The notes: generated by a model from the sequence alone, not told the origin. A DNA stretch of 9,514 nt from JABDNZ01 sp050049805 (GCA_050049805.1 JASFVN010000161.1:1-9514), one strand, 5' to 3'. Shown: positions 1 to 8,734, counted from the first letter of the stretch. Program-made: numbers and translations.

Positions 1-1041
1 GCAACGAAGCGGGCCACATCGGCCTTTTACCTGGCGGAAGAGGGAGCGATGAGCGTCATGTCCGACTGGGATTTCTCCAAGTACGGGACGCTCTCTTTTT
101 GGAGCTCGGCCGCCACCACGGGCAGCGGAACGGATGGATCCTGGTCCGTTAACGTGACGAAGATGTCCAACCGCCTGTATTTCCTCTTGTCCACAGGCAC
201 GGTCACCGCCGGACAGGGCAGCTACGGAGCCGCCAATCGGATGGTGGGCATCGTAGCGCGGCTCCACTCGGCCACCATCGAGCCCGCAGCAGCGCTGACG
301 ACCATAGGTAACCTGACCATCGGGGGATCGAGTCTCGTCGACGGGGCAGACTACGCCATCGCAGCCTGGGACGGGTATTGTGACAGTCCCCTCCCGGCGA
401 AGCCGGGCGTGCTCATCGACGACACCACGAACATTTCCCGAGAAGGGGTAAAACATATAATTGGAGGTTCCCCACCGATCGAGGAGGACCCATCCCTCAC
501 GGCAGAGGATCTGATGGAGTTCGGGGACTATCACTGGAACGACCTCGTGGCCCTGGCAGATTACCGGTTTCCGACCGGAAGTACCGTCACCCAGACCTAT
601 CCCGACTCCGTTCTGGTAGGCGGATCTTACATGTGTGACACCTCGAACAGGCTTAACTGGGGGAACCCATACAAGCCAGCGAGCGCCTGCGGTTCCCACT
701 TCCCGGTGATCTATGCTGAAGGCGACCTGACCATCGAGTCCTCCGACTTCGGCCAGGGTATCCTCCTTGTGGAGGGAAACCTGACGATGAAGGGCGGATT
801 CGACTTCTTTGGCCCGGTCGTCGTACGGGGAACGGTTTTGACCGAGGGAACGGGCGGACACTTCAACGGCGGGCTCATCGCGGCCAATGCGGACCTGTAT
901 GACTCACGCGTGAGTGGTGACGCTCAGGTCCGGTACTCGTCATGTGCAGTGGAGCGGGCAGTCCTGAACTCGTCCCTGACCCGGGTCAGGCCCCTCGAGC
1001 GGCGTAGTTTCGTGGACCTGTCTTCGGCCATCACCGGCTAG
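1..1041 (+). CDS. PilX-like type IV pilus-associated protein, N-terminus missing
   Basis: The reading frame is open from the first base, so the gene begins left of the window; 346 residues are visible. The ATG codons at 49 and 58 are probably internal, because the codons before them read ATKRATSAFYLAEEGAMSV. That resembles the region just after the hydrophobic helix in PilX-type proteins (an AFY-AE-G pattern). The missing part would then be the short cytoplasmic segment and membrane helix. The rest looks extracytoplasmic and beta-rich. Around residues 236-300, short hydrophobic strands alternate with glycine turns (YAEGDLTI, GILLVEGNLTM, GPVVVRGTVL, GGLIAANADL), suggesting a beta-solenoid-like fold. 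It ends in YSSCAVERA and a basic RPLERRSFVDL segment, as I recall from pilus-associated PilX proteins. Four cysteines (127, 212, 230, 315) could form disulfides. A role in type IV pilus assembly or adhesion is inferred from family resemblance; no other pilus gene is visible. Confidence 0.7.
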   Translation, partial: ATKRATSAFYLAEEGAMSVMSDWDFSKYGTLSFWSSAATTGSGTDGSWSVNVTKMSNRLYFLLSTGTVTAGQGSYGAANRMVGIVARLHSATIEPAAALTTIGNLTIGGSSLVDGADYAIAAWDGYCDSPLPAKPGVLIDDTTNISREGVKHIIGGSPPIEEDPSLTAEDLMEFGDYHWNDLVALADYRFPTGSTVTQTYPDSVLVGGSYMCDTSNRLNWGNPYKPASACGSHFPVIYAEGDLTIESSDFGQGILLVEGNLTMKGGFDFFGPVVVRGTVLTEGTGGHFNGGLIAANADLYDSRVSGDAQVRYSSCAVERAVLNSSLTRVRPLERRSFVDLSSAITG

Positions 1042-1079
1042 GTCCACCCGTCGCGAAACCAGAGAATTCCAGGAAGACC

Positions 1080-1116
1080 GAGGCCCCTGGGGATCGGGGG
1101 CCTCTTCTCGTCTCTA
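1080..1116 (+). terminator. Intrinsic terminator of the PilX-like gene, possibly bidirectional
   Basis: GAGGCCCC (1080-1087) pairs perfectly with GGGGCCTC (1097-1104) around a 9-base loop. The plus strand then runs into a pyrimidine-rich tail (TTCTCGTCTCTAT). It lies 38 bases after the PilX-like stop and 36 bases beyond the stop of the converging transporter gene, so the same hairpin could end both transcripts. The tail on the minus strand is much less T-rich. A 7-base inverted repeat (CGCGAAA at 1052-1058, TTTCGCG at 1129-1135) brackets the hairpin and may be chance. Confidence 0.6.
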
Positions 1117-1140
1117 TCGCAGGTTAAATTTCGCGCAACT

Positions 1141-2504
<1,364 letters not shown>

Positions 2505-2508
<4 letters not shown>

Positions 2509-4850
2509 CGGTTCAAGAACTCGATGTCGCAATCGGCCTTCAGGAAACGGCAGAGGGTTTGTTCGTAGACTCTCTGCATGAGAACGAAGCTCTCCAGGCT
2601 ATAGGCCGCTCCGTGGGCGCCCCTTGGATAAAACCGAAACTCTGCATCCTTCCCGGCGTCGGTGAGGGCCGTGATGAGCTGCATGGTCTGCCGGGGCTGC
2701 ACGTTCTCGTCCATGCCCGAGTGAACCAGCAGCAGATGGCCTTCCAGGTTGTCAGCGATGGACATCACCGAGCTTCCCTCGTAGCCATCGGCATTCTCCG
2801 AGAGGAGGCCCATGTAGCGTTCAGTGTAGATGCTGTCGTAGATCCGCCAATCCGTGCCCGGGGAATTTGCGATGCCCAGTCGGAAAACGTCGGGGTGATC
2901 CAGCATGGTATAGATGGTCGTGTATCCACCGTAGCTGGTCCCCATGATGGCCATGCGGTCTCCGTCCACCCAGGGCTGGGAGGCCAGCCACCGCCCCACT
3001 TCAGCGAAGTCGTTGGCTTCCCAGTGACCCAGGCGCCGGTAGACGATCTTCATGAAGTCCGAACCGTAGTTCCCTGTGCCCCGGTTGTTGAGCCCCACCA
3101 CGATGTAGCCCTGCTGAGCCAGGTATTGATTGAAGAAGTCGCTGGTGAACTCGTCGTAAACCTGCTGTGAGCCTGGCCCTCCGTAGATGGAAAGGACCAC
3201 TGGATAGGCTCTCGTAGGTTCGAAGCCCGGGGGTTTGACCATGGAGCCATCCAACCTCACGCCGTCGGAGGTCTCGAAGGTGAAGAGCTCCGAGGGGCTG
3301 TAGGCATTGGCTTCCATCCAGCGGTTCGTACCGTCGTTGTCCTCCAGGACCGCCAACCGACCCTGAGTCGTGCTTCTCAACTCGACCTGAAGGGGAGTCT
3401 GGGTATTGGACCACCGGTCCAGGTAGAATTCGCCGTTCGGAGATACGTCGAACCGGTGCCGGCCCCTGCCCTCCGACACTCGCCGCTTTCCCGATCCGTC
3501 GAAGCCCACAGCGTACAACTGCCGCTCCAAGGGCGAATCTTCGGCCGAAGTGTAGAAGATGGTCCTCGACTCCAGATCCACGGCCTCGACCCGGATCACG
3601 TTCCAGGGACCTGACGTAACCTGGTTCAGTAGATTCCCGTCGTAGTCATACCGATAGATGTGCTGATGCCCGTTCCGGTCCGAGATCCAGTGGAATTCCT
3701 CGAGCCCCTCCGGGAAGAAGAAGAAATGGAGGATCCCGGCGAAGAAATCATAGACATCGATCCAGGTGTCGGATCGCTCCTCGAACACCAGCTCCTTTTC
3801 TCCTGTGGTGACGTCGAAGAAATAGAGTTGGACGTGATTCTGGGACCGGTTGAGCGTCACCACCGCCAGAGTATTCGGTCGGCTGGTCCAGTAGATCCGT
3901 GGGATATAGTGGTCTTCGGTGATCCCCGTATCCAGCCAGACGACCGAGCCATTCTCCACGTCGGCTACGCCGATACGGACCTTCGGGTTGGGTTCACCGA
4001 CCTTTGGAATCGTGATCTCCACAAAGTCCGGGTTGAAACCGCTCCAATCCGTGATGGCGATGCTGCCCACCTCGCTTTCGTCGGTCTGCCAAAAAGCGAT
4101 ATGGGCCCCATCCGGAGACCATTCCCACGCCTCTGCGATTCCAAACTCCTCCTCGTAGACCCAGTCGAACACACCGTTGAAAAGGTCTTCCGAGCCGCTT
4201 GTCGTGAGACGCGTGGTCTGGTTGGAGGCCATATCCAGAGCATAGAGATCCCCTCCCTGTTCATATCCGATCCACCCGGCGTCGGGGGAAAGCTCCGCGC
4301 TTCGGACATCGTCGGCGACCAGATCCAAGTCGCCGTCCTCCAGATCGTAGAGGTAGTAGTCCGAGATTCCTGAACGCCGGTAGATGGGGCGGAAATCGGT
4401 CTGGAAGAGGACGTGCCGGGAATCGCTGGCCCACTGAAAGGAGTCGTACGTCAGGGGGCTACCATCCGGGAGCCGAAGTGAAGAAGCAGTGAAGATGACC
4501 TCGTCCTCCCCCGTTGTCGGATCGTACACCCTCACTTCCTCCATCCTCGTGGATGGATTGACGGCGGTATAGGAGAACCGTTCCCCTCCATCGATCCAGT
4601 TCACGCTGGCAGGCCCAGCATTACCTGCCAGGATTCCCGCAGCCTGGATGGCACCGAAAACGCCGTCGAAGCGCCGTCTGCCGTCGGTAACGCGCACCGT
4701 AGGTTGGTCGGCCACAGGCTCTGGAGCAGGGTTGGCCACCGCCGGGGAAACCGGAGGGGGCAGGGGGGCAGGTTGAGACCCCGTCGCGCAACCGAAAAGG
4801 GGCCCGGCCACGGCCAGGAGGAGGACTAGGCGGAGTGCAGGGGGTTTCAT
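2505..4850 (-). CDS. Dipeptidyl-peptidase IV family serine peptidase (S9B), lipoprotein
   Basis: The predicted product has 781 residues and releases Xaa-Pro or Xaa-Ala dipeptides from peptide N-termini. The start at 4850 gives a lipoprotein signal (MKPPALRLVLLLAVAGPLFGC, lipobox LFGC, Cys21). A proline-rich tether (about 25-50) follows, so the enzyme is probably anchored in the outer membrane or faces the periplasm. The beta-propeller (about 60-520) carries DWVYEEEF (229-236); Glu234 and Glu235 match the paired glutamates that bind the substrate N-terminus in human DPP4. The hydrolase domain (about 545-775) has Ser639 in GTSYGG, Asp714 in HSGMDENV and His746 in RGAHG. It also has Tyr556 at the oxyanion-hole position and YDSIYTERYMG (671-681), nearly identical to the human S1-pocket segment. 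The usual Trp before the nucleophile is Thr638. The frame stays open upstream to 5246, but the extra residues are arginine- and serine-rich, lack a signal and run into tolC, so that extension is rejected. The upstream GAGA is a weak ribosome site. Confidence 0.93.
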
Positions 4851-5046
4851 GGCATTCTCAATCTTTCTAGGCGGGACAGCTGATCTCCGGATCGAATCTA
4901 GGTGATGCGCCCGGGATGTGGCACTCCCATGACCCGAACCACGAATCGTGCTAACGTTCCGGGCCCCTTGAGTGTCAATATGGTCAGACCCCATCGGAAA
5001 ACGTCGTCGATGAGTTCGGCGAGGAATAGAGCAGAGAGGACGGATC
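4851..5046. promoter_or_regulatory. Divergent intergenic region between the DPP-IV operon and tolC
   Basis: These 196 bases separate two divergent transcripts and should hold both promoters. On the minus strand there is a perfect TTGACA (4978-4973), followed after 17 bases by only a weak -10 match, GTTAGC (4955-4950). It is a candidate DPP-IV promoter with about a 100-base leader. An 11-base palindrome, CACGA-A-TCGTG (4940-4950), overlaps that weak -10 and could be an operator or chance. TCTAGG occurs twice (about 4866 and 4897) in the DPP-IV leader. I see no convincing plus-strand promoter for tolC; TTGAGT at 4968 has no good partner. Confidence 0.35.
5034..5040 (+). promoter_or_regulatory. 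Ribosome binding site of tolC
   Basis: GAGAGGA lies six bases before the ATG at 5047, a good Shine-Dalgarno match and spacing. It supports that start, which also gives a complete signal peptide. A second ATG at 5056 would shorten the basic N-region and has no comparable site. Confidence 0.65.
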
Positions 5047-6627
5047 ATGAGGAGGATGAGGATTCTCAGCGCCATCACACTGGCATCGTGCGCGGCGCTT
5101 GTTCTTTCACCGAGAATCTCGGCACAGGAAGAACCGGAGCCATATGCCATCGGCCGTGCCCTTCCCCCACTTCCAGCCGACGGAAGCCTGCTGGAAATGA
5201 CACTGGAAGAAGCCATCGCCAGGGCCCTGGAAATGAACCTGGACATTCAGTCCGCCAGGTTGAACCCCGATATTCAGAGGAACTCCCTCTTTGCCGCCCG
5301 TGCGGCCTTCGCCCCGACCGTGTCCACCACAATCGGTCAGAACAACTCCAGCCAGCAGTCCACCAGTCAGTTGGATGGCGGAACCAGGATCTCCACCGAT
5401 CGTCTGACCTTCAACGGCTCCCTTTCCAAGACCCTGCCTTGGTATGGAGGCCGTTTGAGCGCCAACTTCAATAACAGCCGCACCGAGACGGACAACTCCT
5501 TCTCGACGCTGAATCCATCCTATCGATCGTCTCTCAACTTCAGTTTCTCCCAGCCGCTCCTCAGCGGCTTAAAGATCGACAACCAACGGAACACTCTGAG
5601 GACCCAGGAAATCCAGTTGGACATTACCGACGTCCAGCTCGAGGGGCAGGTGGAGAACCTCACCAACCAGGTGAGGACCGCCTATTGGGCTCTCAGGTCC
5701 GCCATCGAGAACATCGAGATCCAGCGCAGGAGCCTGGCCCAGGCCCAGGAGCTCCTGCAGCAGAATCAGATCCGGGTGGAGCTGGGAACCATGTCGGAGC
5801 TCCAGGTGGTCCAGGCCGAGTCCCAGGTTGCCAGCGCCGAGCAATCCCTGCTGAACGCCGAGGTCCAATGGAGAAACCAGGAACTCAACTTCAAGCGGCT
5901 TCTCCTCGGGGGAGCCGACGATCCCTTTCTCTACCAGACCCTGAACCCGACTTCGCTGCCGACCCTCGAACAGATAACCGTGGACATCCCGGCAGCCATC
6001 GAAAGAGCCCTGGCTCAACGCACCGACATTCGACAACAACGCCGGCAACAGGAGATCTCGGAGCTGAACCTGGAGGTAACGGAAGACAACCTGAAACCGA
6101 GCCTCGACCTTTCCGCCAGCTACTCGGTCTCCGGTGTGGGAGGGGATCGCTATGAGAGAGGAGAGCTGGGTGGAGATCCGGTGTTGATCGCCGAGGGCGG
6201 CTACAGGGACGGTCTCGAGGCCATCTGGGACCGGGATACGCCCACGTGGAATCTGTCCCTGAACTTTTCCTACCCCATCGGGAACGGGGCAGCCAAGGCC
6301 AACCTGGAGAGAGCCCGTCTCCAGATGAGGCAAACCGAGCTCAGCTTGAAGAATCAGGAACTGGCCATCGTCACGCAGGTCACGGACGCGGGCCTCGCCG
6401 TCAGTGATACCTACCTCCAATACCAGGCGGCTCAGAGGAGCCGTGAGGTGGCGGAGCGGAGTGCCGAGATCGAGCAAACCCGCTTCAACGTCGGCGCTTC
6501 CACCAATTACGAAGTAACACAAGCCCAGGACGATCTGAGGGCAGCCCGCCTCTCGGAGCTCCGGGCCATCATCAACTACGTCAATGCCATCGCCGAGTTC
6601 GAGCGTGTGCAGAGAGTAGGAGGTTAG
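5047..6627 (+). CDS. TolC-family outer membrane efflux protein
   Basis: The product has 526 residues, slightly longer than E. coli TolC. It should form the trimeric outer-membrane barrel and periplasmic tunnel used by RND, ABC or MFS exporters. The N-terminus is a signal peptide, probably cleaved after ISA (residue 26). An LASC at 12-15 resembles a lipobox, but the hydrophobic part before it is short, so lipidation is doubtful. Two related halves are visible. The first starts at MTLEEAIARALEMNLDIQSA (51-70) and ends in the helical RVELGTMSELQVVQAESQVA (243-262). The second starts at DIPAAIERALAQRTDIRQQ (313-331) and ends in RFNVGASTNYEVTQAQDDLR (479-498). Each half has barrel-like strands rich in Ser, Asn and Thr (about 90-172 and 352-410). 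A Gly/Asp/Glu-rich stretch (363-399) sits between strands of the second half, probably as an extended loop. No adaptor or pump gene adjoins it, so the partner is unknown. Confidence 0.93.
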   Translation: MRRMRILSAITLASCAALVLSPRISAQEEPEPYAIGRALPPLPADGSLLEMTLEEAIARALEMNLDIQSARLNPDIQRNSLFAARAAFAPTVSTTIGQNNSSQQSTSQLDGGTRISTDRLTFNGSLSKTLPWYGGRLSANFNNSRTETDNSFSTLNPSYRSSLNFSFSQPLLSGLKIDNQRNTLRTQEIQLDITDVQLEGQVENLTNQVRTAYWALRSAIENIEIQRRSLAQAQELLQQNQIRVELGTMSELQVVQAESQVASAEQSLLNAEVQWRNQELNFKRLLLGGADDPFLYQTLNPTSLPTLEQITVDIPAAIERALAQRTDIRQQRRQQEISELNLEVTEDNLKPSLDLSASYSVSGVGGDRYERGELGGDPVLIAEGGYRDGLEAIWDRDTPTWNLSLNFSYPIGNGAAKANLERARLQMRQTELSLKNQELAIVTQVTDAGLAVSDTYLQYQAAQRSREVAERSAEIEQTRFNVGASTNYEVTQAQDDLRAARLSELRAIINYVNAIAEFERVQRVGG

Positions 6628-6659
6628 GGCAGGGTAGAGGAAACAGGTGCCTCCTGCCT

Positions 6660-6697
6660 GGGGGTTGTCCTTCGGGGCAGCCCCCTCTCTTTTTTCA
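6660..6697 (+). terminator. Intrinsic terminator of tolC with UUCG tetraloop
   Basis: The 11-base arms 6660-6670 (GGGGGTTGTCC) and 6675-6685 (GGGCAGCCCCC) pair along their whole length, allowing two G-U pairs. They close a TTCG loop that the RNA would read as the very stable C(UUCG)G tetraloop. The stem runs directly into TCTCTTTTTTC. This is the clearest terminator in the window. It separates tolC from the peptidase gene downstream. Confidence 0.88.
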
Positions 6698-6700
6698 GGT

Positions 6701-6706
6701 TATACT
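6701..6706 (+). promoter_or_regulatory. Candidate -10 box for the aminopeptidase gene
   Basis: TATACT differs from TATAAT at one position and begins four bases after the T-run of the tolC terminator. It would place transcription start near 6713, with a leader of about 68 bases. No -35 is recognisable; that position falls in the terminator's 3' arm. A separate promoter is needed here if the terminator is efficient, which is the main argument for this site. Confidence 0.35.
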
Positions 6707-6771
6707 GCCATTGGGGCATGCTGCCTTGGGGTGAACTGCCGCGAAAATGCTCTCCCATCAATCTGCTCTGT

Positions 6772-6776
6772 GGAGG
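6772..6776 (+). promoter_or_regulatory. Ribosome binding site fixing the aminopeptidase start
   Basis: GGAGG sits four bases before the ATG at 6781. That ATG starts a clean signal peptide. The in-frame ATG at 6718 would add 21 residues ahead of the signal sequence and lacks such a site, so 6781 is preferred. Confidence 0.75.
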
Positions 6777-6780
6777 AAAC

Positions 6781-8136
6781 ATGAAGGTCAAAGCTCTTTC
6801 TACCGGCCTCCTGATTGCGTCCTTCTTCGCCCTGGCCTCCCAGGCACAGGCCCAGAAGATCGAGTACCTTCCTGAGGAATTTTCGGCTCGTCGCCGGGCC
6901 CTCTGCGAGTCCCTGGGCCATGAGGGCCACGTTCTCATGTTCGGCAAGACCGTTGTGCCGGCTGGAATCCGCTTCCGCCAGGACAACGACTTCTATTACC
7001 TCACCGGAAACGAGAACTTGAACGCGATCCTCTTCATGGACGCCTCCTCCTGCACGGCCACTCTCTTTCTTCCAGCCCAGACGGAACGAGAGGCGAGCCG
7101 GGACGGATGGAACATGCTCTACCAGGAAGGGGCAGCCGAGGAGCATGGCCTCGGCGCCGTCCACCCCCTCAGCCACCTCCAGGAATTCCTGGCTCGCAAC
7201 CGAACCAGCGGCCAGCAAAACCTTTACGTAAGGCTCTCGGAGAGTACCGAGGTGGATCAGTCCAGGACGGACATGGCCATCTTCACCGCCAGGCGAATGG
7301 CCAACCCATTTGGAGCCTTCCCCTCGGAAGATGCCTGGCGGGCGAAGACGCTGAAGGAACGTTTCCCCTATTACGACCTGAGGGACATCGCTCCCCACAT
7401 CGACGCGCTCCGAATGATCAAAACAGACCGGGAGATCGAAGCGTTGAAACGGAACGGGTGGGTGAGCGCCGAGGCCCACATCCGGGCCATCGGAGTGACC
7501 CGGGTCGGGGGTTGGGAGTACGAGATCGAGGCCGAAGCCACCCGGACGATGCTTCACTATGGAGCGGAAGGAGCCGGTTATAACGCCATCGTCGGGTCCG
7601 GACCGAATAGCAATGTTTGGCACTATCAGGACAGCGACCGGCAACTCCAGGACGGTGACATCATCGTCATGGACTACGGAGCGGACATGGGCTACCTGAC
7701 CATGGACATCACCCGCACCTGGCCTGCGTCTGGCGCCTTCACCGAGCTACAGGAGAGAGCCTACCGCTGTGTCCTGGAGGCCGAGAAAGCCATCATCGCT
7801 GCCATGGTTCCGGGTGTCACACGGCAGGAAACGATGGCCATCGCCGAGGAGATCTTCGAGCGTTGGGGCTTTCCCAACCAGTATCCAGGGGGCGCCGGTC
7901 ATTTCGTGGGGATGAGCGTTCATGATGTGGGGGATTACGACCTGCCCCTACAGGCTGGAATGGTCATCGCTGTGGAGCCCATCATCGACATTCCCGAGGA
8001 AGACCTCCACATCCGAGTCGAAGACACCGTATTGGTAACGGAGGCTGGCCCTGTCATTCTCTCGGCTCATGTTCCGAAGGAAGTGGACGAGGTGCTGGCG
8101 TTGGTTGGAAACGGGGCGGGAACAAACAAGCCCTGA
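6781..8136 (+). CDS. Secreted Xaa-Pro aminopeptidase (aminopeptidase P, M24B)
   Basis: The predicted product has 451 residues and is a metal-dependent exopeptidase that removes an N-terminal residue in front of proline. A signal peptide (1-24, ending ASQAQA) indicates export to the periplasm or beyond, unlike cytoplasmic E. coli PepP. The N-terminal domain (about 30-190) has the AMP_N pattern, including FRQDNDFYYLTG (65-76). The catalytic pita-bread domain (about 215-445) has all five dinuclear metal ligands: Asp298 (MDYGA), Asp309 (MDIT), His374 (GAGHFVG), Glu399 (VEP) and Glu414 (RVEDT). His281 (WHYQ), His381 (VHDVGD) and Arg412 match further conserved active-site residues. At the position of the first His of the E. 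coli HGxxH-type segment there is a glycine (Gly370 in PGGAGH). It lies alone between two terminators. With DPP-IV nearby, a joint role in degrading proline-rich peptides is inferred. Prolidase is less likely given the AMP_N domain and export. Confidence 0.93.
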   Translation: MKVKALSTGLLIASFFALASQAQAQKIEYLPEEFSARRRALCESLGHEGHVLMFGKTVVPAGIRFRQDNDFYYLTGNENLNAILFMDASSCTATLFLPAQTEREASRDGWNMLYQEGAAEEHGLGAVHPLSHLQEFLARNRTSGQQNLYVRLSESTEVDQSRTDMAIFTARRMANPFGAFPSEDAWRAKTLKERFPYYDLRDIAPHIDALRMIKTDREIEALKRNGWVSAEAHIRAIGVTRVGGWEYEIEAEATRTMLHYGAEGAGYNAIVGSGPNSNVWHYQDSDRQLQDGDIIVMDYGADMGYLTMDITRTWPASGAFTELQERAYRCVLEAEKAIIAAMVPGVTRQETMAIAEEIFERWGFPNQYPGGAGHFVGMSVHDVGDYDLPLQAGMVIAVEPIIDIPEEDLHIRVEDTVLVTEAGPVILSAHVPKEVDEVLALVGNGAGTNKP

Positions 8137-8183
8137 GGGCACGGCGGGGTAGCCTCCTCGGGTCAAGCCGAGTGAGACAAGCG

Positions 8184-8223
8184 ACGGGACCCGACCTGAG
8201 CGGCCGAGTCCCGTTCTTGTTTG
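8184..8223 (+). terminator. Probable terminator after the aminopeptidase, with an overlapping alternative hairpin
   Basis: ACGGGAC (8184-8190) pairs with GTCCCGT (8208-8214) around a 17-base loop, followed by TCTTGTTTG. A second possible stem, TCGGGTC (8158-8164) with GACCCGA (8188-8194), shares bases with the first 5' arm, so the two cannot form together. The site lies between convergent genes and could also serve the minus-strand lipoprotein gene, whose stop is 43 bases away, though the T-run on that side is poor. Confidence 0.5.
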
Positions 8224-8256
8224 GGTGGTTTCTCCTGCGATCTCCCCCCTTGCCAC

Positions 8257-8631
8257 CTACCGCTTGGTCCCCGTCACGTACCCACCCATCCCCCCGGCGT
8301 CGAACTCACCCGAGAAGTCGTCCCCATCGAACATCACGGTAAAAAAGACGGTCATGTCCGGAGAGTCCACCACGAAGGACATCTGCTGCCCATCGATGAC
8401 GATATCCGAAACCGGCATGGAACCCATCTCGGAGGATACTTCGCCCGCGTATGCACCCTCCTCGCCGGTGATGGTCAGGACGGCATCGAGTGCCATACCG
8501 TCCACGTCCAGATAGCAGTCGTAGGTGCCAACCGGATCCAGAGGCGGTGGGCCCGGTGGCTCTGGCGGGGGGCCGCCGGCACATGCCGCCAGTAGGGCAA
8601 CGAGAGGAAAGAGAGTCGTGAGTCTTTTCAT
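8257..8631 (-). CDS. Small lipoprotein with proline-rich tether and beta-rich domain
   Basis: The product has 124 residues. The signal peptide MKRLTTLFPLVALLAAC has a good lipobox (LAAC, Cys17). Ala at position +2 fits outer-membrane sorting under the E. coli rule. A glycine/proline tether (18-33) leads to one compact domain (34-124). That domain alternates short strands and turns: VGTYDCYLDV, DAVLTITGEEGAYAGEV, VSDIVIDGQQMSFVV, VFFTVMFDGDDFSGEF and GGYVTGTKR. The pattern suggests a small antiparallel beta-barrel, with a GTY start, a DGD-FSGEF turn and a basic end. I recall similar short domains in Gemmatimonadota-type proteins but know no assigned function. The domain is acidic and Met-rich. 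I chose the ATG at 8631 because GGGAGG lies seven bases upstream; an in-frame TTG at 8646 would overlap that site. It may follow the kinase-like gene in one transcript (158-base gap), but a promoter-like sequence lies between them. Confidence 0.8.
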   Translation of the reverse strand: MKRLTTLFPLVALLAACAGGPPPEPPGPPPLDPVGTYDCYLDVDGMALDAVLTITGEEGAYAGEVSSEMGSMPVSDIVIDGQQMSFVVDSPDMTVFFTVMFDGDDFSGEFDAGGMGGYVTGTKR

Positions 8632-8669
8632 GGGGGTGCCTCCCAAAGGGTTTTGTCCTCAGTTCACCG

Positions 8670-8698
8670 ATCCTGTCTGGATGAGTTCTACGGGTCAA
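8670..8698 (-). promoter_or_regulatory. Candidate sigma70-type promoter of the small lipoprotein gene
   Basis: On the minus strand TTGACC (8698-8693) is followed after 17 bases by CAGGAT (8675-8670), a weak -10. Transcription would begin near 8663, giving a leader of about 30 bases that ends in the strong GGGAGG ribosome site. The -35 match and spacing are good but the -10 is poor. Confidence 0.3.
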
Positions 8699-8734
8699 AG
8701 GGCCTGTGGACAACCCCCAAGGCCCACGTTCGGT

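Noticed and set aside
4919..4934. Possible sigma54 promoter, TGGCAC followed by five bases and TGAC
   Set aside because: The -24 half fits, but the -12 half lacks the essential GC, and nothing else points to sigma54 control.
4920..4954. CIRCE-like heat-shock element (GCACTC and GTGCTAA half-sites)
   Set aside because: The half-sites resemble CIRCE, but the spacing is far longer than nine bases and the match is incomplete. The downstream genes are not chaperones.
5056..5095. Lipobox LASC in the TolC signal peptide
   Set aside because: Only about nine hydrophobic residues precede the Cys, and a hydrophobic stretch continues after it to a good ISA cleavage site. An ordinary signal peptide is more likely.
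4851..5246. N-terminal extension of DPP-IV by 132 residues
   Set aside because: It would run into tolC on the other strand and place an arginine/serine-rich segment before a lipoprotein signal peptide. The start at 4850 gives a complete lipobox signal.
5569..6522. Long open frame antisense to tolC, about 317 codons
   Set aside because: It lies wholly inside a well-recognised gene, has no family resemblance or signal, and reads as the complement of the helical repeats. Long antisense frames are common in G+C-rich genes.
6718..6780. Upstream in-frame start for the aminopeptidase
   Set aside because: The added residues precede the signal peptide and there is no ribosome site, whereas GGAGG lies just before the ATG at 6781.
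6700..7644. Long open frame antisense to the aminopeptidase gene, about 314 codons
   Set aside because: It overlaps the catalytic gene and shows no domain pattern or good start. It is a composition effect.
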